A stretch of DNA of 64,000 bases from positions 5,018,001 through 5,082,000 of the forward strand of contig NZ_PHHE01000001.1 of the NCBI RefSeq assembly GCF_002813455.1, in the 5' to 3' direction. A model generated the notes under the pieces. The model searched no databases and was not told the origin of the DNA. It saw only the letters and a program-made list of their open reading frames with translations. The DNA is from Pseudomonas baetica (GTDB lineage Bacteria; Pseudomonadota; Gammaproteobacteria; Pseudomonadales; Pseudomonadaceae). The translations under genes were made by a program, and so were the position numbers. Below are positions 31,601 to 38,806 of the stretch, one piece after another. Numbering within the stretch: position 1 is the first letter of the stretch; the number at the start of each line of letters is the position of its first letter.

Positions 31601-31780
31601 GGCTATGTGCAGGTGCGCCAGCCCCTGCCGGCCCCGCTGTTCGACCGCCGTTCCTTTGCCCGCCATGGCGACCACGCGCCGGCCCCCGTTGCCCAGGTCG
31701 AACCTGCGGCCATGGCAGCGGCCGTTGCGCCTTCTTCTATCCCGTCAAGCTGGGGTGTGATTCATGAACAAGTACTTTGA
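13649..31780 (+). CDS. Giant trans-AT PKS, five KS domains (modules 3 to 7 KS)
   Basis: A 6043-residue protein. Order: docking helix 9-30; KS3 46-480 (Cys216); altered DH 650-925 (His675, Glu840); KR 1150-1340; tandem ACPs (Ser1450, Ser1545); KS4 1623-2055 (Cys1790); KR 2468-2660; ACP Ser2779; KS5 2869-3265 (Cys3014); DH 3480-3760 (His3508, Asp3681); KR 3946-4135; ACP Ser4250; KS6 4331-4769 (Cys4518); KR 5170-5375; ACP Ser5490; KS7 5571-5985 (Cys5725, Asn5860 in place of His, His5900). It ends just after KS7, so module 7 is split and its DH-ACP opens the next protein. There is no AT, ER or methyltransferase. The next gene starts 17 bases before this stop. An 18-base tandem duplication at 16832-16867 adds six residues inside the KR structural subdomain. 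Confidence 0.96.
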   Translation: MTVCITTTDILNLVKDGHISLVQGRDLLRLVAGNGQPVREQPAGAMDIAIIGMSGRFPGADSTSAFWDNLKAGRNSVAQIPASRWDSRDYFDPDRNARNKSYSKWAGLVDDIKGFDADFFNISPREALLMDPQQRLFFQEAWGAIEDAGYAPGSWSNSKCGVFVGCVTGDYLTHLRQQQMPADAYSLTGNASSILAARLSYFLNLKGPAVAVDTACSSSLVSVHMACESLQSGTCEVALAGGVMLYNTPELFVLASQLGMLSPDGLCKTFDERANGIVISEAVAVVVLKPLAAAERDGDTIHAVIRASGINQDGKTPGITVPSAYAQTQLLSDVHARAGIDPRSIGYVEAHGTGTRLGDPIEVEALTAAFRQRTEDKGFCAIGSVKTNIGHAQVAAGITSLIKAVLCLRHQTLPPSLHLEQPNQHIDFANSPFFTLDRLQPWTAQADHPRRACVSSLGFSGTNAHLVLEEYVPAAPAPARHCDAPGASVAVLSARTPERLKVMAERLLHWLDSNAPLPALRDVLHTLQSGRDPMPARLALLCDSLESLAQGVRGFLAEGADRQLVFVGDEADEQGRQAAQAELAALPQPMARDLARLWAAGAAVQWPLFSPQEHLRRVPLPTYAFAATPYWAAGTPVVPSEVAALHPIQLHRLNGTPQPSFSHRFESDEVYLKDHLVSGAPTLLGVSHLEMAVTAQRLAGEGVPDGLLQQVRNVAWIKPVIVTDQPQQVQVDLQETERGTAYRISDGAGQLFSQGRVGWVPAPQQMPRMDLAAIKSRCTEALPAADCYRIFVRNDLVYGPSLRALETLYFNASESLSRLVLPQALRHDLGAYTLHPSLVEGALQSMLGLLGDPSRDSTLYIPYSLNEITVYAPLTATCYGYARVAGNHGAAQFAEKRFDIDLLSDDGQVLVAIRSLSYRPYSLRKKDDLQLFAPHWQAQDLDSQPAQPLTAHTVLFRAAQGGWQALEQALSFKPWRVSPTPASDGSVHVSEDGKSLGIDPRNAGHWQQWLDALPASGDLNLLFLLEEGLQGEALLHLLYQLVPVLVARQRTQGRLLFVSRSAQAGHRAQAGHRALAGFARVLRHEHPGLWAGVLEVSGTEADAARQVEQELRHGPVAGQVLVRYQQQVRQVQRLEGLERSAALVPQGLFRQGGVYLISGGAGALGLQIARQLRRRFAARVMLCGRSPADRVAQALAQAEEPSLPGLTRYLQADVSRQADVEALHRAIKAEFGVLNGVLHAAGAIRDSLIVKQDPSALGPVIEPKVAGVRHLDEVTRGDELDLFLVFSSISSLAGTVGQSAYAYANEYLDHFAQWRDEQVRAGQRQGKSLSVNWPYWRDGGMRLSEQNQTLMRNVMGVQPLSLDTGMEVLLGLSTTSPTSLCVAVGDRAKIEKVLGMTPLQPTPSMAVRPPAIAASEGLVRALGKLAADILRRDAGSLRPQVALTDYGFDSITYVELANRINRDYALDITPALFYEHKTLEAVAQFLALEQASATPAVPVIDAAPVTSDAGADLMATLKDLAAQVLHKTASGFNVDSELGSYGFDSITYVELANKLNGHYDIDITPALFYEHKTLAALGGFISAQYPQTVAAPAPAAVPEPEPAVASAAAGSAMPHADNGVMPIAIIGMAGVLPGSPDLERFWEHQLAGDDMITTVPAQRWSWEAIYGDPAEGGKTRAKWGGFIDDVDKFDSLYFNISPHEAKLMDPSQRLILETVFSAIGNAGYASSDFAGSQTSVFIGVCATDYLNLLVESGAPISAYSSSGLSHSMLANRISYQLGCHGPSEPVDTACSSSLVALHRAVESIRNGCEMAIAGGVNLLLSPYLTLSFSDAGMLSEDGRCKTFSEKANGYVRSEGAGAVLLKPLHQAIADGDVIHAVIHATAENHGGRASSPTAPNPVAQSMLLVDAYTRAGIDPSTITYIETHGTGTPLGDPIEINGLKDAFATLSRNQGVNIPQGRCGLGAVKTHIGHLEAAAGMAGLFKVILSMQHRTLPGNLHFDRQNPYIKLADSPFYIVDQRQPWTVLTDAQGRPIPRRAGVSSLGFAGANAHVVLEEYVAPAGTPHEDNEHLVVLSARTRERLLESVRRLARHLEKQPQISLANLAYTLQVGRDALAERLALVVGSVAELAQRLREASDGAASADGVYWSSPDSTSAESPGQQWDQALATRDLKALAQLWTRHREQALDWRALSRPAGVRRVALPSYPFARIRHWAIDEPPVPTPPAPEPSPRHTLLTFAEHWQPALAEVASAAPEQPRLVLCCLSDPAHQAQLRQQAATQMPGSRLVFLSRQGHAGANSFALDPQRVHELNEVLGTVIQRHGAIDGLLYLWPLETPELSRQPGLLVSLVQALSRLQQNVQRVLLGGICRDGADRCQLESWIGLERSMPRILSHTVWQTVLLESTAACDFALAGQGRASACFEPLLTQWRGGAGGSSLYVGHQRHQLSMQRLALEVDEAAQPAALPSARANTWLITGGSGHLGLLFADHLARTQGTALRLALVGRSAPTPALEQRLQALAGSGAQVRYWQADVTDFATMEQVLIQARTAFGPLQGFIHAAGVEEGDRLLQASAQAFQAVLAPKVAGSEILDALTAGDPLVHACYFSSTAALLGDMGAGSYAMGNRFLMAHATYRNQRVARGERHGQTIAINWPLWKDGGMGPVRAAADSEQGRDLASYLHRSGQALLTAQQGLAAFEAILRSGLEHAAVACGDASRLAQLFDLDTPAQPAVAPVAAALPSSAPIDLHTQVLSELQGLCSDVAQIPATELPGDATLSSFGFDSINLARLAKKMQQRFGFAVSPALFFSHPTLERLAGHLAQQHGAPLAEHYRSQAAPSAPAAQAPQPSSVPLGRLPAPVQAPGNQAASTRPAEPMAIIGASGRFPQCDSVDEMWQLLLDGRSAVSTAQAAEGYSCGSLRGVDEFDPLFFGISPRAAQEMDPRQRLLLEESWRALEDAGVGPRQLASQRVGVFVGLEEGEYFQLGGGGSITANHSAIAASHLAYFLDLDGPVMALNTACSSGLVALHQACQSLRLGECEMALVSSANLMLMRQSFTRMDEAGMLSPDGRCHTFDQRANGMVPGEAVVALVVKPLSKALADGDPIVSVIAASAINYDGKTNGITAPNGAAQARLLASTYEACELAPGQIDYLVTHGTGTALGDAVEVNALAQVFGQSQEGAHCALTSTKTNFGHCLAASGLVSTLCLASALRHETIPPSLNFETHNDFVDWQASGCFVNTAPRPWPVKADGPRHGAVSAFGMSGTNAHAVLRDLAPGERRQPQRFQASPAYLLVLSARSILSLCDRVEQLIEVLVGNPQLELAAVSHSLLDGRHHFEYRCALVVEDQASALDLLRQLASEYLPQARARAASDDAFPAQVFQERVLLGKGDKRQAPQPSIVRTIEQWVRLLGDDLDATPQVEGYEETLRGLAEFYCQGYALPWHLRYPRQAPVRLQLPTYPFEHGHYWVDPQGPGRGRQAPAPAVRPLVRHQTSQANGEHFVSAFSGQEFFLADHVVQGHHVLPGVAYLEMALQAATALHPHWRSARIAKVGWMAPLIWDAERSRQVETRLTPLEGGFAYRIASRLADQPESEPLVHGQGVVTLFDTALAEDCDVLDIQALKARSRHVLSGADCYAAFQAAGLAYGPACRVIEAVYRDARQCLVRLVLPEAPGSQPASAWTLHAALLDGALQGVAGFFLGADGRGSLPPKVPFALERIDIHGRLDASLWALLSLDEQGAVSKVDARLYDDQGQLRVSLRGLAARDIALGAGEAPAPIRLLRQWQTVAEADAVPAVNGEHQLLLLAAGDPAPALSGLRRLFPQARVQALAVACTGQDNLALARDYQAAAEALFAHLQGCLGAGASQQPLFVQVVLLGWPAAPAMLGLDGLLKTASLENPRLRGQLIATPTLEALERQPIDGGHATVWLDGGQQRVPVWTDGGALAAQRPVWKDAGCYLITGGAGALGRLFARDIIEHSRDARIVLVGRSLLSPAEHQQLAALERRGARVEYCQADIGQLAEVEALLASVQQAHGPLSGVIHNAGLIADDFIVNKTLAQFARVLEPKVRGTANLDHATRNMALDYFVLGASASGVTGNVGQADYAAANAFLDGFAQVRNRQVARGERHGHSLSMDWSLWAEGRMRPDASTEERLWSRSGIRPLSTAVALAALRGALAAGATQVLVAEGDRSRALASLDLHEKPRTRDEQPQAVSASTPAAAPNAEQVQQYFKQLLCDVFALPAHRIDARAPLEDYGIDSIMVGRLTARLEEVFGPLSKTLFFEFQTLEKLCGYFLDQHGPELARRLAPAAEATAPLAPMTAPTVTATVAPEQPATVAEGPMEFAIVGLSGQYPLAADLQQFWSNLREGRDCITPIPAGRWNHERFYNEQKNIPGTTYGKWGGFIEDLDCFDTLFFNVSAREAELLDPQERLFLQCAYHLLEDAGYTRASLAATARRHSREHSAAQRLDSAAVGVFVGAMYNEYQLYGPEETVLGHPLAIPGNIASIANRVSYFCNLHGPSVTLDTMCSSSLTAIHMACQSLLAGDCALAIAGGVNVTVHPNKYLVLGQGRFLSDDGRCRSFGEGGSGYVPGEGVGAVLIRPLADALAQGDRIYGVIQASSINHGGKTNGFSVPNPNAQAALIEAALQRGRVDPRTISYIEAHGTGTALGDPIEIAGLGKALGAGPRECAIGSVKSNIGHCESAAGIAGLTKILLQFQHRQLVPSLHSAVLNGKIGFAGTPFRVQQTLADWQVATGEARVAAVSSFGAGGSNAHLILREPTAQESATATEHDNGHARAIPLSARTAGQLRDKLEQLRLALADGSPRTLADIAHTLQEGREAMRERLVFMADSLETLATRLQTLSLNWAQVEAASAEGLWRDPAGAGVFFRARAGAAPAEVAAGADLEARLRAWVEGAALDWAELRPDRLGRRIGLPLYPFAKERYWAPLGRDALAPALPAVADQPILARTWHAAPLQQPDAPVAQGGLLILCTERTHALAQGLFASGGQGLDTHYLVHQGQGALDFHDPDTTLAAYRRCPGPLTGLIDLTALDAGYEAGTALERGKLALLQAFVAEQRQHAPRLLLVSHGLHPWQIQPTLQGARTAGLYRMLNAEYRGVRAGVLDTDLNAAQQSALIAQIEAEFNAGAQADCCYRQGQRFVPAFEPIATTETTAPAYCADDVLLVTGGTGGIGAALVDHLVQGGVRAIAIIGREPLPDAGQWPRLLADKAAVDDRVVARVRRLQAWVEQGVRLAYQACSLESQEAVEQAVDLIEERLGPVTGVFHCAGSVSAAPAFIKKSLAEMAAVCAPKITGLAALYQRLDSQRLRFFLMFSSVSASVPTLAAGQSDYAMANAYMDQFALAHRRAGLCSVQWPAWAEVGMAVGNGGPLAVQLGLKPLDTAVGLGLLDRVLALALSPANPGVCLPCHVEVERFSPARLSERPAVTPAAKTPAAPAPVAAASLLAAVEATMRQLLMEELKFSAEQLTDRDMAFADYGIESIMVLQLMESLSAWVGNRLDPSLMFEFTTLGSLCEHLASTYSEALAQHLGLQDQGAEPAPLEQSAPATLEPVAAAEPARPAEIAIIGLAVRLPGAADTQAFWALQSSGESAIGPMREHRWPGGHGQAQGGWLDGIDRFDPAFFGLNPKDAAVMDPQARLMLEQGVTALFDAGYSLRELSARPVGVYIGGRLRVTADARSLAEASNPILGVGQNYLASNLSRFCNLTGPSMVVDTACSSGLTAMSLAFDALRSGSIDMALVGATSLLTSSDAHDLFSARNILSPDGAFNIFDDRAAGDVLGEGVVALVCKNLAAAQADGDRIYCVVKGLAVNNDGRTLGPGSPSLKAQQEVMRQALAQAGKTPRDVGYIEVNGGGSVVVDAVEIKALAQVYQLNDSALDACCLGSVKPSVGHLLLSSGLAGFARCALSLQQRQIVPSACGLAPFEHFDFAASRVHFNRRTLDWKTPDGRPRVAAQSCFPDGGTNCHVILEEFIADVGYVQVRQPLPAPLFDRRSFARHGDHAPAPVAQVEPAAMAAAVAPSSIPSSWGVIHEQVL
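13784..18400 (+). other. Module 3: KS-DH(variant)-KR-ACP-ACP (predicted enamide-forming)
   Basis: This module extends glycine. Its DH keeps His675 and the motif glycine but has Leu for the motif proline (HLVSGAPTLL) and Glu840 for the catalytic aspartate (LVEGALQ). A beta,gamma elimination or isomerisation toward nitrogen would give N-CH=CH-CH2, the enamide of benzolactone enamides. The two ACPs are close copies of each other and may raise throughput at this step. Confidence 0.72.
18514..22110 (+). other. Module 4: KS-KR-ACP (hydroxyl that becomes the lactone oxygen)
   Basis: KS4 has Cys1790, THGTGT and KTHIGH. The KR has an intact nucleotide loop and its Ser and Tyr (SSTAAL, GSYAMGN). There is no DH, so the beta-hydroxyl is retained. 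In the predicted numbering this is the C15 oxygen acylated by the thioesterase. The alpha carbon left by this module (C14) is a candidate P450 target. Confidence 0.8.
22252..26520 (+). other. Module 5: KS-DH-KR-ACP (first ring alkene)
   Basis: KS5 has TACSSG, THGTGT and KTNFGH. The DH has the full HxxxGxxxxP motif (HVVQGHHVLP) and DGALQ. The KR carries ITGGAGALG and a Ser/Tyr pair (ASASGV, ADYAAAN). This predicts the C12=C13 double bond. Confidence 0.82.
26641..30240 (+). other. Module 6: KS-KR-ACP (beta-hydroxyl donor for split module 7)
   Basis: KS6 has the DTMCSSS variant around Cys4518, shared with KS8 and KS10. The KR is intact (VTGGTGGIG, SSVSA, SDYAMAN). There is no DH here; the hydroxyl is predicted to be eliminated by the DH at the start of the next protein. 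Confidence 0.82.
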
Positions 31781-32880
31781 TCTGACGATCGGCGCCGACC
31801 ATCCGTTGGTCGCCCATCATCGCGTCCAGGGCCAGGCCGTGCTGCCGGGCCTGGCCTATATCGACCTGCTGCTGCGGGTGGCCCGCGACGGCCTGGGGCT
31901 GGACTGCCTGCACACCCAACTGCGCGACCTGGTGATTTACCAGCCGTTGTTGGTCCCGGCCGGCTCGGCGCTGCGCCTGACCCTGACGCTGCAAGCGCAG
32001 GACGGCGCCTGGGCGGTGGATGTCGACGGCGTGCCGCTGCGGGACAACGCCGTGGCCGGGGAACGGGTGAAATACTGCACCGCGCAACTGCACCCGGCAT
32101 CCCCGGAGGCGGGAGCCAAGCCGGATCTGGATCTGGCCGCGCTTAAGGCCCAAGCCGATGGCCGGGTGCCGCTTGCGCAGCTCTATGCCCAGGCACGGCA
32201 GCGCGAGCTGGTGCATGACGGCTTGCTGCTGGCCGAAGGCAGCGTCCAGCGGTTTGCCTGGGGCTGCCTGATCGAGCTGGGCGTCGCGCCGCAGTGGCGG
32301 CAGTCGATGCCCGATGCGCTGTTTCATCCGACCCTGATCGATGGCGCGGCGGTGGCCTCGGCGGTGCTCGAAGACCAGTTGCCCGCCGACGACGGACTGT
32401 ACCTGCCGTTGCATTACGGCAGCTTCCAGGCCCGGGCGTTGTTGCAGGAGGCCTGCGTGGCCCGGGTCGAGCTGGGGCGGATCGCCACGGCCAACGATAT
32501 CCGCAAGCTGGACATCGATTTCTACGACCTGGCGGGCCGCTGGGTGGCCAGCCTCGGCGAGCTGACCGGCAAGCGGGTCAGGGCGACGCTGGGGGCCGTC
32601 GCGTCCCCGGCGCCAAACAGCCCGCAGCCGGCCAAGGCGCAGTCCGACGATGTGGCGCCCGAGATCCTCGCGGTATTCGCCCGGCATCTGCAGACCCGTC
32701 CCGATCAGGTGGACCCACGGCGCGGTTTCTTCGACATGGGGCTCAGTTCGGCGCAGATGCTGACCATCCTCAAGGAAATCGAAGGCCTGCTGGCCCGGCG
32801 CCTGAACCCGACCCTGCTGTTCGAACACAACACGCTGGAGGAACTGCTCACGCATATCCGCGAGCTGGCGCCCCAGCTCG
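30358..32880 (+). other. Module 7 (split, non-elongating): KS0 | DH-ACP
   Basis: KS7 reads EVNGGGS instead of EAHGTGT (Asn5860) while keeping its Cys and second His. It ends one protein and the DH-ACP begins the next. With module 6 this forms a type B dehydrating bimodule: acyl transfer without extension, then dehydration. Predicted product: C10=C11. Confidence 0.85.
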
Positions 32881-35800
32881 CGACTAGGCCGGCGGCACCG
32901 GTGCCCACCCGGCAACCGCAAGCGGCGGCGTACCGCTTCGCCGCCGACGAGGCCTACCTGCAGGATCATCGGGTGAACGGCCAGCCGGCCCTGATGGGCA
33001 TCACCTACCCGAGCCTGGTGCTGCAGACCGCGCTGGCCGGCGCGGCGCAGCTGCCGCTGAGCCTGCAGGACATCCGCTTCCAGGGCGGCCCGCTGAAGTT
33101 GCGGGCGGGGCAGATCGCCGAGGTCGAGGTCCGCCTGCCAGCCGATGGCGGCGGACGCTTCAGCGTGCATCAACAACTGGCCGGGGAGGGCGCCGGCCTG
33201 TGTTGCGAAGGCCTGGTGCACGCGCCGGACACTCCCGAGCCGGCCGCCCTCGACCTCAAGGCGCTGATCGCCGCGGCGCGGCCGTATAGCGCGCAGCAGA
33301 TCGACAGTTGGTACCGCACGGTGCCGGCCTTTGCCCTGGGGCCGATGCTCAAGACCCTGGTCGCCGCCTATGAAGGCGCCGACGGCAGCCTGATCTGCGA
33401 GGTCGAGCTGCCCGCCACCGGGCGGCGCTTTGTCGATGGCCTGGCCCTGGACCCGCTGCTGCTCAACAGCTGCTACCTGTTTCCGGTCCCGGGGCCGTCG
33501 TCCGAGGGCTCGGCCGCCACCTTCGTGCCGCTGCTGCTCGAGCGCCTGACCCTGTGGCGCGACGCTGGCCGCAAGGCCTTCGTGGTGACCGGGCCGAAGC
33601 GGGTCAAGGACGGTTTCATCGCCTTCGACTCGCTGATCGTCGATGCCCAGGGGCGGGCGCTGGCATCGCTGGACAATGCCTCGTTGCGCCGCCTGGAACC
33701 GGCCGTCGCGGCTCGGGCGGATGCGCCTTCGAGCCCGGCTCCAGGCCCGGCCGCGGGCGGCCAGCGGATCGCGGTGATCGGCATGGCCGGGCGCTTTCCC
33801 CAGGCCTACGACCTCGATGGCTTCTGGCAGAACCTGCAGGCGGGCCAGGATTGCATCGGCGAAATCCCCGCCAGCCGCTGGGACTGGCGCGACTACTACA
33901 GCGACAGTGGTGAGCCGGGAACCATTTCCAGCAAATGGGGCGGCTTTATCGAGGATGCCACCAGCTTCGATCCGCTGTTCTTCCAGATTTCGCCCCGGGA
34001 AGCCGAAGTGATGGACCCCCTGGAGCGGCTGTTCCTGCAGCATGCCTGGATGGCCATGGAAGACGCCGGCTACACCCGCGAAGCCTTGCAGCGCAATACC
34101 GCAAGGGACGGCGCGGCCAACGTCGGGATCTACGCCGGCGTGATGGGCCAGGAGTACCCGTTGTTCGCTGCGCAATCGGCGGCCGCCGTGGGCCTGGGCG
34201 GCGGCACCTCTTCGGTGGCCACGCGCATGGCTTATGTCGGCAACTTCAACGGCCCGGCCATGGCCATCGACACCATGTGCTCCAGCTCCCTGGTGGCCCT
34301 CGACATGGCCTGCCAGGCCCTGCGCTCGGGGGCGGTCAACGCGGCCTTCGCCGGGGGCGTGAACCTGAGCCTGCACCCCGGCAAGTACCTGATGCTGTCC
34401 CAGGGCCGGTTCATTTCCGCCAAGGGCCATTGCGAGAGCTTCGGCGAGGGCGGTGACGGCTACATTCCCGGCGAAGGCGTCGGCGTGCTGCTGCTCAAGC
34501 GCCTGGAGGACGCCGAGCGTGATGGCGATTTCATCCATGGGGTGATCCGTGGTACCGCGGTCAATCACGGTGGCCGGGCCAGCGGCTACACCGTGCCCAA
34601 CCCCTCGGCGCAGACCCAGGTGATTCGCCAGGCCCTGCTCCGGGCGGCAGTTAGCGCGGATGAGATCAGCTATATCGAGGCCCACGGCACCGGCACCAAG
34701 CTGGGCGACCCCATTGAAATCAGCGGCCTGACCAAGGCCTTCGAGCATGATCCGGCGCAGCCCCGGGAGACGCCTTGCCTGATCGGTTCGGTCAAATCCA
34801 ATATCGGCCATTGCGAAGGCGCGGCCGGGGTCGCCGGGGTGATCAAGGTGCTGCTGCAGATGCGCCACCAGCTCATCGTGCCGTCGCTGCATTCCCGGAC
34901 GCTGAACCCCAATATCGATTTTTCCCTGACGCCGTTCCAGGTCAACCAGCAGCTGCAGCCCTGGCCAGCCAAGGGCGGGCAGGGGCGGCGCATCGCCGGG
35001 ATCAGCAGCTTCGGCGCCGGCGGCGTCAATGCCCATGCCGTGGTCGAGGATTATCCGCTGGCTGTGACCCAGGCTCGCCCCGCGGCCGCCTGCCTGATTC
35101 TGCTGTCGGCCCGCGACGCGTCCCGGCTGCCGTTGATGGCCGGCAACCTGCTGGCGGCCATCGAGCGCCTGCAACTGAGCGACGACGCACTGCCCAGCCT
35201 GGCCTACACCCTGCAAGTGGGCCGCGAAGCCATGGAGCATCGCGCCGCCACTGTGGTCGGCGACCTCGAGCAACTCAAAGAGCGCCTGCACAGCCTGGCC
35301 GCCTCCGCCGTCGACCCGCACTGGCAGCGTGGCGTCGCCAGCCAGGGCAAGGACACCCAGGACCTGTACCGGGACGAAGACGCCCGGCAATTGCTGCAGA
35401 CCTGGCTGGACAAAGCCAACCTGGCGGTGCTGGCCCGGGTCTGGGTGCTCGGCGTGGCGGCACCCTGGGCGCAGCTGTACGGACCCGGCCAGGGCTTCGA
35501 GCGGCCGCCCCGGCGCCTGCCGCTGCCGACCTATCCGTTTAAGACCGAGCGCTACTGGCTGGCCGAACTCGCGGCGGGCGGCGCTCGCCCGGCAGCCCTG
35601 GAACCGGCCTTGCCAACCGTCCACAGCGGGCTGTTCGAACAACACTGGTTGCCCCGCGCGGCAACGGCGAGCGCTGCCGCCCACAGCCATGAACAGGGGT
35701 TTGTGCTGATTATCTGCACGGCCGCCACCCAGGCCCTGGCCGAGCGCCTAGCGGCGGGGCTGGACGCCGCGCGGATCGTGCCGATCGACGAGCTGGCCGA

Positions 35801-38800
35801 GCACGCGCAAGCGCTGTGCCAACCCAATGGCCACGGGTTGTTCGGGGTGCTGGATATCACCGGCTGCGACCCGGCCTTCGTCGAGCGTTGCACCACCGAT
35901 CTGGAGGGCTGGTTCGAGGGCGTGCAACGGCTGGTGGAGCAGACGCGCCTGCGGGATATCCGCCTGCTGTACGTCTCCCGCTACCTGGAAGCCTTCCAGC
36001 GTCCGCCGTCCCTGGCCCCCGCGGCCCAGGCAGCGCTCCCGGCCTGCCTGTACCGCTGCCTGGGCGCCGAGTATCAGCGCTTGCGCAGCAGCCATATGGA
36101 CACCGACCTGGCGGCCGACGACCCGCTGCTGGTGGCGCAGATTATCGAGCAGATGTATCGCGAGCCCCACGAACGGCATGCCTGCTATCGCGCCGGGCAG
36201 GCCTATGTGCCTGCGCTCCAGGCGCTGGCCCCGGTGAACGGCGCGCAATCCTTCAGCCTGCCCGGCGACCGGGTGCTCTGGGTCACTGGTGGTACCCGCG
36301 GCCTGGGGCTGCTGTGCGCTCGCCACTTCGTCAACCGTCATGGGGTGCGCAAGCTGGTGCTCAGCGGTCGCGAGGCCTTGCCGCCAGCGGAGCAATGGCC
36401 GGCGCTGCTGTCGGGCCCGGCCAGCCCTCTGCGGGACAAGCTGAGCGCGCTGCACGCCTTGCAGCAGCAGGGGGTCGAGTTGCTGACCCTGGCGGTGGAC
36501 ATGAACGATGCCCAGGCGATGCAGCAGGCGGTGGCGCGGATCGGCCGCGAGCTGGGCCCCGTGGCGGGGGTGATCCACTGCGCGGGCCTGGGGGACTACG
36601 ACCACCCGGCGCTGATCCGCAAGCCGCTGGCCGCGGTGCGCAAGGTCCTGGCGCCCAAGACCCATGGCCTGGACAACCTTTACCAGGCGCTGCGGGGCTC
36701 GCCGCTGGCGCTGTTCGTCCTCTACTCCTCGGTCAGCGCGCAGTTGCCCGAGCTGGCGGCGGGGCAGATCGACTACGCCATGGCCAACGCCTACATGGAT
36801 GCCTTTGCCGCGCAGCATCAGGCCGATCGGGTGCTGAGCCTGCAATGGCCGAGCTGGAGCGACACCGGCATGGGCGCCATGGACAGCGAGCTGTATCGCG
36901 GCAGCGGCCTGCTGGGGTTGAGCGACCAGGACGGCCTGGCGCTGCTGGACCTTGCCCTGGCAAGCGGGCGTTCGGGGGTGCTGTTGCCGGCTTGCTTCGA
37001 CCCGGAGCTGTGGTTGCAGGCGCCCATAGCCGAGACGCTCATCCCGGGCGCGGCCCTGGAGGCGGAGGTGCAACACTGGCTGGGCGGCTTGTTCTGCGCC
37101 GAACTGCGCATCGCCGCGGCGGACTTCGATCCGAGCCTGGATTTTGCCAACTACGGCCTGGACTCGATCCTGATGGCGCAGATCCTGCGCAACATCAATC
37201 GGCGGCTGAAGGTCGAGCTGGCGCCGTCGTTGATTCTCGAACAGCCGAATCTCGCCGATCTGAGCCAGTGGCTGCTGACCCATCAGCGGCCGGCGCTGGA
37301 ACAGGCCTTTGCCGCCGCCCCCGCGCCGCAGATGCCGCCGCTAGCCGTGGCCGCGCCCGCGCCGCAGCCCCAAGTGCAGTCAGCCCAGGCAGCGCCCGTC
37401 GCGCGCGCCGCCGAGGCGGATGAAATCGTCGTGGTCGGCATGTCGGCGCGCTTTCCCGGGGCGTCCAGCCTCGACGACTATTGGCGCCTGCTCAAGGAAG
37501 GGCGCAGCGCCCTGGCGCCCGTGCCTTCCCGGCGCTGGCCGCACGGCGGGCACTACCTGGCCGGCACGCTGGAGCACCACGATCTTTTCGATCGCCAGAC
37601 CTTCCACATTCCCGAGGAAGATTTCCACGCCATGGACCCCCAGGCCCTGCTGGTGCTGGAGGAGTGCCTGAACCTGTGGGCCCATGCCGGCTACCGGGTC
37701 GAGGAAACCCGCGGCAGCGCCATCGGCGTCTACCTGGGCGGCCGCGCCCGCAGCAGCCTGGACCCCGAGGCCCTGGGCAAGGCGCGCAACCCCATAGTGG
37801 TGGCCGGGCAGAATTACCTGGCGGCCAACCTCTCGCACTTTTTCGACTTCAGCGGCCCGAGCATGGTGATCGATACCGCCTGTTCCTCGGCACTGGTGGG
37901 CATGGGCATGGCCGTCCAGGCCCTGCGCAGCGGCGAGATCGACGCGGCGGTGGTCGGCGGGGTCAGCCTGCTGGACGGCGAGCGCACCCACGGGCTGTTC
38001 CAGCAGCGCGGTCTGCTCAGCGGCGGGGCGCAGTTCCACCTGTTCGACGAGCGGGCCGACGGCATCGTGCTGGCCGAAGGCGTCGGCCTGGTGCTGCTCA
38101 AGACCGCGGCCCGGGCCCGCCAGGATGGCGACACCGTGTATGCCCGGCTCAGCGCCCTGGCCAGCAACAACGACGGGCGCACCGCCGGCCCGGCCACGCC
38201 CAATGTGCAGCGCCAGAAGGCAGTGATGGGCAAGGCCCTGGGCCAGTCGGGGCTGACGCCCGGGCAGATCGACTACATCGAGGTCAACGGTTCCGGTTCC
38301 CAGGTCACCGACCTGCTGGAGCTCAAGGCCATCGATGCGGTGTACGGCCTTGGCGCCGGAGCCGGACACAGCCCCGAAAGCCCCTGCGGGCTGGGCTCGA
38401 TCAAGCCCAATATCGGTCATCCGCTGTGCGCCGAAGGCATCGCCAGTTTCATCAAGGCGGTGCTGATGATCCAGCACCGCAGCCTGGTGCCGTTCCTCTC
38501 GGGGCAACAGCCATTGCGCCATTTCGACCTCGAACGCTCGGCCTTTTACTTTCCGCGCAACGCGGTGGCATTGCCCGCGGGGCAACCATTGCGGATCGCC
38601 CTGAACTGCTTCGCCGATGGCGGCAACAACGTGCATGCCATCTTGCAGAGCCCCGAAACCCCCGCCACACCCGCAAGGCGCCAGCCCCTGGCGGCGCCGA
38701 TCCTGCACCGTCAGTGCCAGGGCCAGGCCCCGGCGGCGACGCTGAAACCGATACCGCTGGCCCGCGACCGCGCGAACGCCACCTCCATGATCTGGGAGCA

Positions 38801-38806
38801 ACTCTG

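Noticed and set aside
37481..38806. Upstream extension of the terminal PKS reading frame
   Set aside because: It runs out of frame through the KS9 coding sequence; the coupled ATG at 38807 has a Shine-Dalgarno and begins with the DH motif.
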